DNA from: Phycomyces nitens
Taxonomy: Eukaryota > Mucoromycota > Mucoromycetes > Mucorales > Phycomycetaceae
NCBI GenBank assembly: GCA_022702545.1
Contig: JAHRBC010000003.1
Span: 2,108,001 to 2,172,000 of the forward strand
DNA length: 64,000 bases
Direction of reading: 5' to 3'
Position numbers and translations under genes: made by a program. Position 1 is the stretch's first letter, and the number at the start of each line of letters is the position of its first letter. Below are positions 34,476-46,267 of this stretch, one piece after another. A model generated the notes under the pieces. That model was not told the DNA's origin. It searched no databases and worked only from the letters and a program-made list of their open reading frames with translations.

Positions 34476-37400
34476 TTAATAATAGTCTGCAGCCACAACT
34501 GCAGCTGCCGAGAACATGTCGGCCGAGGGTCTCAGGAACGCATCAAAGTAGTTGTTGAGTTTGTGGATATCATTGTGCTCACTAATCTTGACTCGAGTGC
34601 CAATATAACCGTCTGGTCGGACGACTACGATCGTTGGTTTGGGTATCGAGTACGCACTGTGGCACTGTTGGTCGTGGTCGAGATAGACATTGGAAAGACT
34701 ACAGGGGAATGTGTTGTTTACAACCGAGGGAGGGGTATCGCTAAGGAATTTCGACACTTGGGTTTTGGTAGACGTGGTGATGTAGATAAAGTTGAAGAGC
34801 TGATGAGATTTTTCGGTCGATATGGTGCTTGTTGAAGTGATGGATGTGCGAGGTAGATCGAGAGAATTAGACCAAGGACTAATTTGAGCAGATAATACTG
34901 GCGAGAGAACCGAAGACACTGGGCTGGTTGGGGGTATTGTTGCCTGAGAAAAGGGAGCTGTGGTGATACTGTTGATCTTTGACGTTGACTTTAACGAACG
35001 AGAAGATGTTGATGACCTCTGAGACGACTCGGAGGAAAATGATGACCGGCTGTTCTCACCGGAATGCCTGGACTCTGCGTCGGATACTGAAGAAGGTGAC
35101 TGTGGACGTCCGGATGGGAAAGACTGGCTTTCGTCAACCAAAGGCTGACACACATGAGGTGAGTTTTCGTAGCAGCTGAAGAACGAATTAGGATCGTCGA
35201 TACGGTGCTTCAGGGACCTTAGCATCGAGACATTCTCTTGGTCAGCCAGTGAGCCACAGAATACAAGCACTGTAAAAGTAACGGGTATACCCTTTGGCAC
35301 AATCCGCTCTCGTAGCTGATAACTATTTGTCTTTATGCTCTTCCATCTCTCTATTCCACTGGTGGTCGTCATTGGACAGGCAGTCAGGGTGTCATTTTCA
35401 TCCAAGGGCTGGGAAGATGACTTTACGAGAGAGTTGGTGCCGATTGCCTTTTTGAGCATGGGACCAACTCGGTTAAAGGACCAAGTGGGATTTGCAGAAA
35501 CATTTGACTGTGACCTGGAGCGCCTTGGCCGAGTTCCCACCATTGGATTATCACTGGTCTTTGTGGATGTGGAAACAATCATACCCACTGACGGGCTCCT
35601 CGGATATTCGACTGTCTTCACTGCTTCTGTGGTCTGGGTCTGGGAGAGCAACTGAAGCAGAGTGTAGGGCTTGAGTTTTGCGTTCGGAGCCAGTGATCCA
35701 ACTGCTCCGGTCTTGGGTTCATTGGCGCAGATGTTTGAGGCAGCCATGGCAACCATGATTTCCATGATATCCATGGAGTCTATTGAAGCCGATCCAAGGG
35801 ATATTGTGCTTTCAGATCCATGGTTAATTAGGTTAGGTCCATATGACGATTCTCCCATTAGTTGGTTTTCGTTTCGCTGTAGCTGGTACGACGTCTCTTG
35901 TCTGCGTGTGGAGTTGAGACCCGAAAGGAGGCCTGGCATTGTGCTACTGGAAATAAGACTCATGGAAGCATAGGATGCCTCGACCGTATCGTTGTGCTTG
36001 GACTTGAATTCTGAATCAAAAGTATCGAGCAGGTCAGGCGAGGCACGCTTCCTTAGATGCAAGAACAGCTTCCAGGATAGATTGCTAGCTTGTTCCAACC
36101 CAGGGTTGGCGGAGAACAGATTGGGCGGACTGGCTTGTTGGGCAGCACCTCCAAGCAAAAAGTAACGTTGATCAACACTGACTTCTTCAGATGCCTTGTC
36201 ACCCGCTAATAGCCCAAGAAGATTAGAAACCAGAATAGATGTGGACATGACTTACCTTTCCAAGAGTAATAAGAGTAGACGTGCCCAAAGTCTATTTGAT
36301 AAGGTTCCATTACGGAACGAATATGCTGCTGTGCTATGGCCAGTGGTACATTTTCATCCATAGGCAGATGACTCCAACTCTCGACCTGCTCGAATACGAA
36401 ATACATCTTGTCACGGTGTCCTGGGAAATAAAGGGCACGATGGGAGGGGTTAGCTTGGTGGCATGAAACCCATTTTATTTCCCAAAAAAAAAGGAAGGAG
36501 GTGGGGTGGGAGCTAGGATATGAAACAGAAAAAGTGCAGCCGATTCTTACCTATAACCATGAGCATATACTTGTCCTTGCTGACCGTCGACATCGTTCGT
36601 GTTCCAGGGAAGTTTGTTGTTACAGATGCTTCAAGCGTGTAGAATTTCATGTGCATATCCTTTCCCCGTTGAGCTAGGCCTGTGAATATCAAACGATAGA
36701 AATTCCATATGTTAATAAATCAATCTTAAAAATTGGCACAAAAAAGAAATAATCCTAGAGATAATTTCCATTCTAGGCAATGGTTTGTGAAATGGCGCGA
36801 ATTATGTACGCAAAAATAAAATAAAAAGGTCCCCAACCGAGCCAAAACCAAAGCTAAAAAGGATCACACAGCTGTATTTGGTAAAATTTGGGGGATGATC
36901 TCATACCTAGTTTCTGTCTGACAAAGCTTTTTGTACCATCGGCACCTATGATTATACGCGATCTCCAGTCGTGGACCTTTCCTGTCTGGACGTCTCGGAT
37001 GGTCGACAGGATCTTGACTTCATCTTCTCCAGATGGCGTAAAGGACTGTGTGTTGTTGGCAAATCCAAACGATTGGATAGAAGGATCGACAAAGGAGCTG
37101 TTGAGTGAATGGGTGTCAATCATATTTATGGTCTCATCTTCGAAATCTATAAGTTCATGGCCGTATTCTACTCGGACACCTTGATCCATAAGCGTGTTTT
37201 GGAGGATGGCGCATATCTGGGAACTCTCGCACGAGAGACACCAGTCGTATTCGGTCGAGGTGTTGTCCCATACGCGATAATTATAAGGCTCAAATGACAT
37301 TGCACTGCTCCCATGGCCTTTGTTTTTGAATGAATAGAAGCGCCAATGCTTTAGGCCTTGGTTGATGATTTGGTTTGCTACACCGAGTGACTGGAATAGC

Positions 37401-37712
37401 TGAAGTGATCGTGGAGCCCAAAGGACGGCTGGATTGGTTGTGTTGAGATTGTCTGCCTTGTCTATTCAAGAAAGTTAGCAAGATAGTGCTTTGGGGCACT
37501 TGGTGCTTTGAGCACTTGGTGCTTTGAGCACTTGGTGCTTTGAGCACTTGGTGCTTACCAATGATGCGAACTGATATGCCCATGCGTGACAGCACGAGAG
37601 CAGTGTAGAGGCCAACGGGGCCTATTGAAAAAGGGGAGGGGAGTCAGTATTGATGTGGTGTATTAGCAAGCAACATACCAGCACCAACGATTAGTACCTC
37701 GGACTCTTCCAT
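34476..37712 (-). CDS. FAD-dependent monooxygenase-like protein (PHBH/phenol hydroxylase type) with Ser-rich insertion
   Basis: Six exons, about 890 residues, much longer than the ~550-650 of this family. The start MEESEVLIVGAGPVGLYTA gives the GxGxxG Rossmann motif, split by an intron after VGAG. The DG motif is present (IIIGADGTKSFVRQKL). The FAD ribityl motif GDAAH, expected after YFL, is replaced by GGAAQ (YFLLGGAAQQASPP), followed by ANPGLEQASNLSWKL, the usual NTGIQDAxNLAWKL position. A Ser/Thr/Pro-rich insert (about 34900-35900) separates this from the C-terminal thioredoxin-like end with VVRPDGYIGTRVK. So the fold looks like a phenol-2-monooxygenase that has lost an FAD contact. The last exon is a single 1.7-kb open frame joined at TGG AAA G|CG GGT. 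Intron 2 contains a 16-bp tandem repeat. Confidence 0.8.
37486..37556. repeat. 16-bp tandem repeat inside a monooxygenase intron
   Basis: On the plus strand the unit GCACTTGGTGCTTTGA occurs at 37496-37511, 37512-37527 and 37528-37543, with a partial copy to 37556 and a partial one before 37496. The copies are almost identical. The repeat begins a few bases inside the 5' splice site (donor GT at 37558-37557 on the minus strand) of the intron between VRII and DKADN. Confidence 0.9.
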
Positions 37713-39062
37713 GATAAATTTGTGTTTGTTGTTTGAATAAAAGAGAAGGAAAAAATAAAGGGACGCAAGTATAAAATAGACAAAAAAAAGAATAACAAAT
37801 GCGGATGGTCAATATGAAGTGTGGAGTAAAATTGGTTCAGGTACACAGAAAATAAGAGAACAAGAAATTATACAGTGCAACGATATAAACATTTGTAACA
37901 CATGGATTTAATGTATACTTTATTTTCAAATGGAGTCTACAGAGCATACATGACCAATCACATTTGGCCTATTGTCTATTCTGGACTTTTATGGATAATG
38001 ATACTCTTCAGACAGAATCACTTGCTAATTTAGATGATGGGATATTTACAATCGACATCTTCAAATGGTTTCTTTACTGACTTGCACTGTTTATTATGCA
38101 ACATTGCTCTAAATATGACTTAATATGTACAAAAAGCAATAATTCTGTCTTGTTTTTGTATTTCTAAATCTAAAAATAACAAGCTTTCTTTACTTGCCAA
38201 TCCTTTTTTAGAAGCCAAACCAATGGAACGGCCACCGTTGTAGTCCAGAGTTTGTTCTTTTGGCTTTGTTATTACTGACAATCCAGGATCCAAAGCCTTT
38301 CAGCAGATAATACACGTCCTTTTTATTATTATTATTATTGAACCCTAGTCACCAATATTAGCAATCATACAAGTGTCCTGACCTCATCAATTTCCGCTCG
38401 CCAAAAGAAAAAAGGTTGGTGGCTGGTTGGATTGTGCCACACTGGATTCTACAAAAGAAAAAGTTGTTCACTATATAGCCAGTTCAAATATTCTCCCACT
38501 GTCTCATAAGCAAGAATTGGTCAATTTGATTAAACTCTTTTTGCTATTCTTTTGCAGAGACCAACAGTAGAATTCGTGCCATTCTGGTTACATATATAAA
38601 TATATAAAGACCTGTTTTATGGTTGGTTCATTTTATAAAGTAATTATATATATATAAAAAGGTCATAACATTTATTATACCTCTATTTTATATTTTATTA
38701 AAAAAGAACCATAGACTTTTTCTGTTGAACACCAAGTAAAGAGTGATTATATTCCATAAAACTCGAAAAGAAACAAACAATTATTAAAAATGTAATAAAT
38801 CTTATAAATAACATGCTTTAGCTTGCCATGTATAAATTTAGCTATTGTACAAGTAAATATCTATAGCAAGCTGTGATGAAAATCCTTCTTGTTGGTCTCT
38901 TTACTGTTCCCCAAATAATGGCCTGTGAAATGGCAAATTGGTTTTTTTTATCAAACAATAGTACAAAGCTAAAATAGCTTTAATATTAGTGTTGCTTTAT
39001 TAATTATCATATACACTTTATATATTATTTAACTGTGCTGAGCATACAAGTTGTTCAGTGGT
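37713..39062. other. 1.35-kb spacer, no gene seen
   Basis: AT-rich DNA upstream of the monooxygenase and downstream of the Rab gene. It has TTATTA repeats near 38318-38340 and TA tracts near 38597-38658. No open frame with codon character and no RNA gene was recognised. Confidence 0.5.
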
Positions 39063-39973
39063 CTAGCAACATCCTCCAGGCTTATTTGATTGGACAGAGG
39101 CACCCTGTCCTACTTTCACAGTGGCGTTTAGATCTTGCTGAACGGCAGAGCCCATTCTTTCCTTGATCTCTTTGGCCATTGTCATGAACGCTTGATCGAC
39201 ATTGACAGAGTCCTTGGCAGATGTTTCCAAAAGTGAGATCCCTAGCGAATCCGCATATTCCTTGCCAATTCAAATCAGCACCAGAGACAAACAGTCTGAT
39301 ATCCATCAACTTACTTTGGCCTGCTCGGTCGAAACTACTTTTTTATCAACCAGATCATTCTTGTTTCCTATAATAAGCTTGTTTACATCCTCTGCTGCGT
39401 ATCTATTGATTTCTTGTATCCACTGCTTGACGTTGTTGAACGAGTCCTGATCGGTGACATCGTACACAACAATGATACCGTGTGCACCCCGATAGTAGGA
39501 CGAAGTAATCGTACGGAATCGCTCCTGTCCTGCAGTATCCCACTTTTGTGTACAGCCATCAGAATAGGAATAGGCAAAGAGTAGTGGAGACCTAATCTCC
39601 CTGCTTGTGTCCAACTTACAATTTGCAGTTTAACCGTCTTTCCCTCTAGTTCGATTGTTCGGATTTTCTAATGTATGCTCTGAGTTTCTTGGTACGTTTT
39701 GTTGATGACTTACAAAGTCTACACCAATAGTCGAAACATAGCTTTCGGTGTACGAGTCATCAGCAAAGCGCAGCAACAGACACGATTTGCCTACGCCAGA
39801 GTCACCAATAAGCAGGATTTTAAACAAGTAATCACTACAAGATTTAGAATCCATTGAGTCAAATGTTCATTTCTTTTGATCAATTGTCTGTCGCCCAATC
39901 CACATTACATTTATGAATCATATAGTCGACATTTATTTATTTGTTGGGAATCTACTTACTATTCAGGATTCAT
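39063..39973 (-). CDS. YPT1: Rab1/Ypt1-type small GTPase
   Basis: Five exons, about 205 residues. The first coding exon is 14 nt (MNPE plus the first two bases of Y), followed by [20 protein letters not shown], giving the exact Ypt1 start MNPEYDYLFK; an ATG at 39854 is inside the first intron. The G motifs are complete: P-loop GDSGVGKS, switch I with [38 protein letters not shown] ([10 protein letters not shown]) and ETSAKD. The C-terminus ends GGCC, the double-Cys prenylation site. Ypt1/Rab1 controls ER-to-Golgi transport and autophagosome formation. The gene for Bet2, the beta subunit of the enzyme that prenylates such proteins, lies ~19 kb away at 58807. Confidence 0.95.
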
Positions 39974-41136
39974 GGCTAATGAGGTTTATTGCGATGGAAG
40001 AGTAGATGAAAAAAATGTACCAAGTATGACGATATCTAAACAGTCCAACTGGGAATGATATCTACACACACACCCACACACATACACACACACCTCTTGG
40101 TCTTGTTCATTTTCTTGGGCATTCGCTTATTATGCGTCATAAAGTGCTTTAAATGGAAAGCCGTCTTTACAAGGGTCTCTTGGAGACATTTTTACCCCCA
40201 TACATCACCAATTCATAGTATGGCTGGAGATCCACCGTTGCTCAAATATATTTTGCACACTTGTCTATATTGCCATGGCATCAAGTTTTATCCCATATTG
40301 TATATTGACTTTTAAAAAAACATGTACATAATGCAAGGGTTTACTGAGTCTACAAAAATCATGGAGCCTATCAAGTGGATATGTTTAGAAACCAACAACA
40401 AATGGTTATATCAGGCACATTCAAGGCAACATGGAAATAAAAGATCCTCTGTAATTTGTTGGGTAAGAATGCCTTTTTATTATTTCCTATGTCTTTGAGC
40501 AAACAGATTATCAAATAAACAGTAGAGAGATACAAAGGCATGTTTTAGATTATGGGTATAGAGTATATATTACATGGGAATCTATCGAGACGACTGACGT
40601 ATATATGCTCAAGACATCATGGTCAGTTCAAGAGGGACTGCTTCCATGGTTGGCTGTCAAACTATGAACCTATGGCCTTATTGATATCCTCTCAGTGCAC
40701 ACACTTTATTGTCTTTAAGAGTTCATCAAATGTCATTTGCTTAATAGACTGTCAATCTTGTTTTGCTTTTGCAAGTGGTCTATATCGACACTCCCAAAGA
40801 CACTCTGAGAAATGCCTCTAGTAAAAACGACGATAACAAAAAAAAAGAAAAGCTCGCTCTTTATGATCGAGCTTTTAAACAAACCTATAGAAATAATTCA
40901 CCGAGCACATTTATTTTGGCGGGCATCAACTCACGTGGCAAAACAGCTAAAGGTAATGAGTCTTTGTTAAAGAGCATGAATTGTCAATCGATTCAAAGAA
41001 AGCGCATACGATGAGTGGTCGATAGAACACAGCATGAGTGACATAATGAATGGTGGGATAGCTATAAAAGCTGACACTTCTCAAAATCCGTGTGATCTTG
41101 CTATCTTGTCTTTTATACAATTGCCTGACACTCATC
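39974..41136. other. 1.16-kb divergent spacer, YPT1 / GH17
   Basis: Non-coding DNA between the divergent Rab and glucanase genes. It contains a CA repeat (about 40063-40090). Frames at 40552-41014 have no recognisable content. The ~100 bp before 41137 likely carry the glucanase leader. Confidence 0.5.
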
Positions 41137-42401
41137 ATGATTCCTGAACACAACGATATTCCATACAAGATCAGTGCTGAAGGTTCTGCCTTGGCTGATT
41201 CTTGCAAATCAAGACCATCCAGATGTTCATTTTCGGTGTGCCTCAAGATTGGAGCTCTTATTCTCATTGCTGGAATTGTCCTCTGTTTGGCATTTCTGCC
41301 GAGCTTGCTTAGTCGAATGGTCACTCCAGCCAGAGGGAAACGTCCTATTACGCCCCCAGCCAATCTTCCGACAAACCACTCCACAACCGTGGGTCTTGGG
41401 CCTCTTGATTCTCGCTTGGCACGATCCTTCTGGGGTGTAGACTACACACCACACGGCACCCAGCTCCAATTCAAATGTGGAGTGACCCAGGAAGAAGTCA
41501 TTGAAGATCTTAGACTCCTCTACCAGATTACACCAAGAATCAGACTCTATGGCATGGACTGCAACCAGGCAGACTATGTAATGAATGGGATGCGAATCCT
41601 TAACATTGACATGGGTGTTATCCTTACAATCTGGGTCGACAATAATCAGACAACCTACCAACGTCAGTATAACAACTTTTGGCGTGTCTTGGAAACTTAT
41701 GGCGGTGACAATATTATTGGAGTATCCGTAGGAAATGAAGGTAAAGTATGATTTAGTTTAAAGAAACTCCTACTAAAACATTTTTTTTTACAGCCTTGTT
41801 CCGAAAAGAAGTCAGTGTATCTACTCTCGTTGCCGCAATCAGAGATGTCAAGCAAAAGATGATTTCCTTGGGTTACCCAGACATCCCAGTGTACACTACC
41901 GATATTCGTGAACTTCCAAAGATTATGCCAGAACAAGACGCTGTTCTTGACAACGTACACCCTTTCTTTGCCGGAACCTTGGCTCAAGATGCTGCAAACT
42001 GGACATATCATTACTTTTATGGCGTTGACCAGTACCCCACCATCAAACTCGCAGAAAAGCTTGGCCAAAACAAGACAAAGCCTGCCATGATCAGTGAAAT
42101 CGGTTGGCCCACCTTTCCTGAAGACGGAAGCATTCAGGCTGCTGTGCCATCGATCGAAAACCAGCAGATCCTTCTGGACACTTTTATCTGCCAGGCAAAC
42201 CGCCGTGGTCTTCCATACTTTTGGTTCGAGTTCAAGGATGAGCCATGGAAGCAAGCCATGTTTAACGAAACACGCGAGTCATTCTGGGGAATCTTTGACA
42301 AGGACAACAACCTAAAGGTCCCTAGCTTGCCAAATTGTACATTGCCACTCTGGAAAAAGGGCGATTTGTACATTCCCCAGCCAAAACCTCTTGACAATTA
42401 G
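41137..42401 (+). CDS. membrane-anchored GH17 endo-beta-1,3-glucanase
   Basis: Two exons (41137-41740, 41794-42401), 403 residues. It begins with a short polar cytoplasmic part, then a hydrophobic signal anchor at about residues 36-58 (IGALILIAGIVLCLAFLP), giving a type II topology like fungal BtgC/GH17 proteins. The catalytic region starts FWGVDYTPHGTQLQF and has RIRLYGMDCNQ. The proton donor lies in GVSVGNEALFRKEV (split by the intron within the GNEA codons) and the nucleophile in MISEIGWPTFP. Near the end, WFEFKDEPWK matches the family. It should cut beta-1,3-glucan in wall remodelling. There is no GPI-like tail. The ATG at 41137 is the first ahead of the anchor. No intron splits the second catalytic motif. 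Confidence 0.9.
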
Positions 42402-45400
42402 ATGGCTACCATGGTTTTTTCTTTTAATATCGATCTCTTATACTTGTATCCTCTTTCATTCCCATATTTGCATCATCCTATTTAATATAGGTCATATTTT
42501 TTTATCAAATAAAGCGATAATCTCTTCATACATTAATTTGAATATTGAAATAACCAGATTCTGTTCTTTGGGTGTTGCAAGTATATAATTTTTAAAATTG
42601 CACATGTTGGTTTTGGACGTATTGATCCCTTGTCAAATGTATCTCTACCAGTGAAAGGCTATAAAGATTTATGCAAAAAAAAATAAGCACTTGGAAGATA
42701 TCTAATAGATATCCAGAGTATTATGGCTACTGTTGCCATGTGGACATGCGCATCTAATTTTATTTTATTTGAGATTTATCATATCATTCAAGTAGACTAT
42801 ATTCAAGTCAAAAGGCATGCTTTCACAATTAGGAATAGAGCAAATATTACAATGGTAAAATGAATTTTATTTTGTCTTCAAAGAACTTTGACTTTTCTTT
42901 TCTTTTTCTTTTTTTTTAAAAAAAAAACATTTATTTGTAAACAACAATATACACTCTGGCCAAAGAAATCATTTCCAGATTTTTCAATTTATGATCCCCA
43001 AAAAACTACATGTCAGTTTATTTAAGCCATGTCTTTCAAACAAGAGCATAAAGTGCGTTACACATCTGGCTCTATACTAAGCGTCATATATAAATTGCAA
43101 TGAAATAGTAAAATGCAGATATTAATATATAATGCGACCACCACAAACTCTTTTTTTTATTACAGCTTTAAATATATCCAGCATACTCGCGGCAAGAGTA
43201 TACAAAACTTAAAGGTCTAGCCACTCCCATTCATAAGGGATACAAACCTAGGTGTCATTAACATTGCTATTAGATATCATTTTTTTTTCTTGGACTTTCA
43301 GCTTTAAAACATATCAGATATGTTTAATTGGGTAAATACAAGTGCCTTGTAATAACTAATAGTCAAATCACCGAATATCCCAATGATTCTTTAAATTATG
43401 CCGTATATTTGTCAGTGTGGCAGCTGACCCCACGTTTTAGAATCTGAACAATGGTGTCATATTTCTCATGCAATGTTGGATACCAAGGATCAAAGTCCTT
43501 GGATAAACACTTGATACAAGTGTTTTTTGTCAAATAGCCCTTTAAGAAACAACAAGGAAACAAGCCCACCAGCCCAGAAAATAACCCATACTATTACAGA
43601 ACTCTTTTGATACTTTTCTGGTGTATTAGCATGTCTCTGTTAGTGTCTTTTTTTTTCCCAGACTTACGGATCACAGATGGGTTAGAATTATTGCCCTTCA
43701 CCATGAGACTAGACTTATATGAGTATTCCACTCACCTCCAATCCTCAATGCTAGATATGTCTCTGAACCTAGTCTAATGTATTCGAGTATTATTACTCTT
43801 TTTGGGCAGCTTTGGTCTGGATACGAGTTTATATGATCCAAGGTTCTTTGCTCTCAAAAATCTAAAAACCTGCTTCTCTGCAGGCAATAATACCTGTAGT
43901 CACCAAATTTACTTGTAGTAGAAGAGCTTTTGAAAGGGTCCCATCTCACACTCAAACAAATATTATTCAAATATGTTTCACTGCGGTTGTTTGGTATATT
44001 AGTTCCAAGCATTGTACTTGCTATATCAGATTCTTTCCAGCAATTAGTGGTGGGGTTAATTGTCAATCAATGGATGTTCATGTAGTTTTCAATCTCAGTT
44101 AGAGTATGTTTGGGATTAGGGAGACAAATGATACCTCCACGCTCAAACTCGGATAGTTCCCATCAAGGAGATGACCTTTTGTTTCTTTTGTGTTTGGTAA
44201 CATGAGTGATAAAGTCAGTAGAAAGAGCCTTGAAAAGAATAACAGAATAATACGTTGAAAAGACAAGACTTAATTTTTATAAAGTAACAATGATTTGTTT
44301 TATTGGTATTTGATACTTTTGTCAGTACCAAAAATGCTGTTGTCTATTAACCAGAAGAAATAATGAACCATTATTCTAGTCATGATAATAACAGAGTCAT
44401 CAACAACTACAGCCAAGTAATCTTGGCATGCTCGAATCTCAATACGACGTTTAACACACCCGACTGTACTCAAATAGCTGCGAATACATGCCAGCTATCT
44501 TTGTGTCTTCAGTTAATTCATCAGTTTCTTTCAATATATTTGCTACCCTTTGGTATTCCAATGGCCGAATACCCATACAAACAAACTTTTGATTCTAAAT
44601 CGTATTTACCATAATCACTGGATAATAATCGATTTTTCTAGAAAGATTTGCAGAACCCGATCAACTGTCTTGCCGTTGTTCTTTCCCGGATTTCGGGGAA
44701 AAATAATATTACCGATACCTTTGATATGTATTTAGACAGACTGAAAAAAAAAACTTACCAAGCATGATTGCAGAAACACTATGTTTTCTCTTGTTCGATA
44801 CTCTGATAAAATGCTTAATCTTGCAAATATCAACCAATCATTTTATCTTTATCTCTCTAATTGTTGTTGTTGTTTTTTAATCAATCGACTAGATTCCTAT
44901 TGAATATTCGAATTCTATCAATTTTTATTAACCCAAGTCCATTACTCGAGTTAAATTACTCTCCGCACTACATTTACATTAAATCTATTCGTGGGGATTA
45001 TTTTATCCCGATAATTACAAACACAGACAGCAAATCAAAACGTATGAACAAAGATTTATGCTACACTGATTGACCTAAACCTCCTCAAGATGAGCGATAC
45101 TTTGGTTCATCAACTGATTATTTCATCATTTAAAGAGATATGTTGGCATGTGTTAATATATAGATTGGCATACAGTATAAACTTGTATGGTATGATTTTT
45201 TATTGGATAATAAAAAATAAATTATGGGAAAATAGATATATTATGTGAAAGACTTGTGTTTATGGATTGAAAAAATAGAATACTTTTATTTGTCTGGTCA
45301 TTTTTCATAAAGTTTTTCGAATATTTCCACTTTATCTATCTATTTATTTATTTAAAAGGCTTTTGAGTTTATTGCCCTGTTTTCAAATCTTGTATTTTAT

Positions 45401-46267
45401 AAATACCTAGTTACTGACACATCTCGCCAACATATTTTTATTGAATATCAAAGACATTTTAAAACAACAATCAAAATCAAAATAAAATGTGTACATGTAT
45501 ATCACTTGAAAACAAAATATCATTTCAACTAGACAAGCTTTTGGAGAATTCTAAGTTTTTTAATATCATTTTGTTCATTACCAAAGTTTAGAAAAATAAA
45601 TCCAGCTTTTATACACTATGAAAAAGCATAACTGTTTAGATCGGGAAGTAGAAGCTATTTGTCGCCGACACAAATATAACCATACATCTATTTGTATTCC
45701 TATAAAATAAGCGTTATTTGGTCGCCTACTTAATACTTGAAGAAAACGCCATGCAAAAAAAAAAACTTGGGACCAAGTATTTATTACAGTTTATATATAC
45801 TTGAAAGAAAATAATTTTCAGACATTAAACACATGCACTTTATACAAGTCTTGAATACATAAAAACAAAGATAGTTACATTTCAAAGAAGGAAAAAACCT
45901 TTTCAAGTTAACCTTTACGCTTTCAATGTCATATATATATATAGCTCCGCGTAAATGAATGACGTATAACATTTTTGAATTATTCAAAAATATCAACGCT
46001 GTTGGTATAGGAATACCACAATTCTAAAGGCACAGGAAGCAGTGCAAGTACACACACTAGCCTAAAGCTCTTTAGATATACCGATACCTGCTCACAATTC
46101 TTTTGAGCTTCTGTTTTTCTGTCAAATGAACCCTAGATACTGCATTTCTCTTTTTGGTGAGAGGCGAATTTAAAAACAAGGTCACAAATAAGAGTCATGT
46201 CATAAAGACAGCAGTTTCCATGCCGTTCGGTCTTCTTCCGTTCGACCTTTTTTCTTCTTTTTATTTC
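42402..46267. other. 3.9-kb gene desert
   Basis: The longest spacer of the window. It is AT-rich, with A/T runs (for example 42905-42925) and short frames (43854-44066 minus; 44363-44614 plus) that are too short and have no motif. No RNA gene, inverted repeat pair with transposon character or splice-linked exons were found. It could hide old transposon remains. The last ~100 bp contain the ZNF277 leader. Confidence 0.5.

Noticed and set aside
34467..35973. plus-strand frames across the monooxygenase 3' exon
   Set aside because: They are the antisense of a Ser/Thr/Pro-rich exon, whose composition leaves other frames open.
39630..39854. ATG 39854 as the YPT1 start
   Set aside because: It gives MDSKSC, unlike Ypt1; the tiny exon at 39973 gives the exact MNPEYDYLF N-terminus with proper splice signals.
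46154..46267. longer N-terminus of the ZNF277-like gene
   Set aside because: The frame is open to a non-ATG codon; ATG 46268 (or 46220) is more likely as a start, so the extension was not used.
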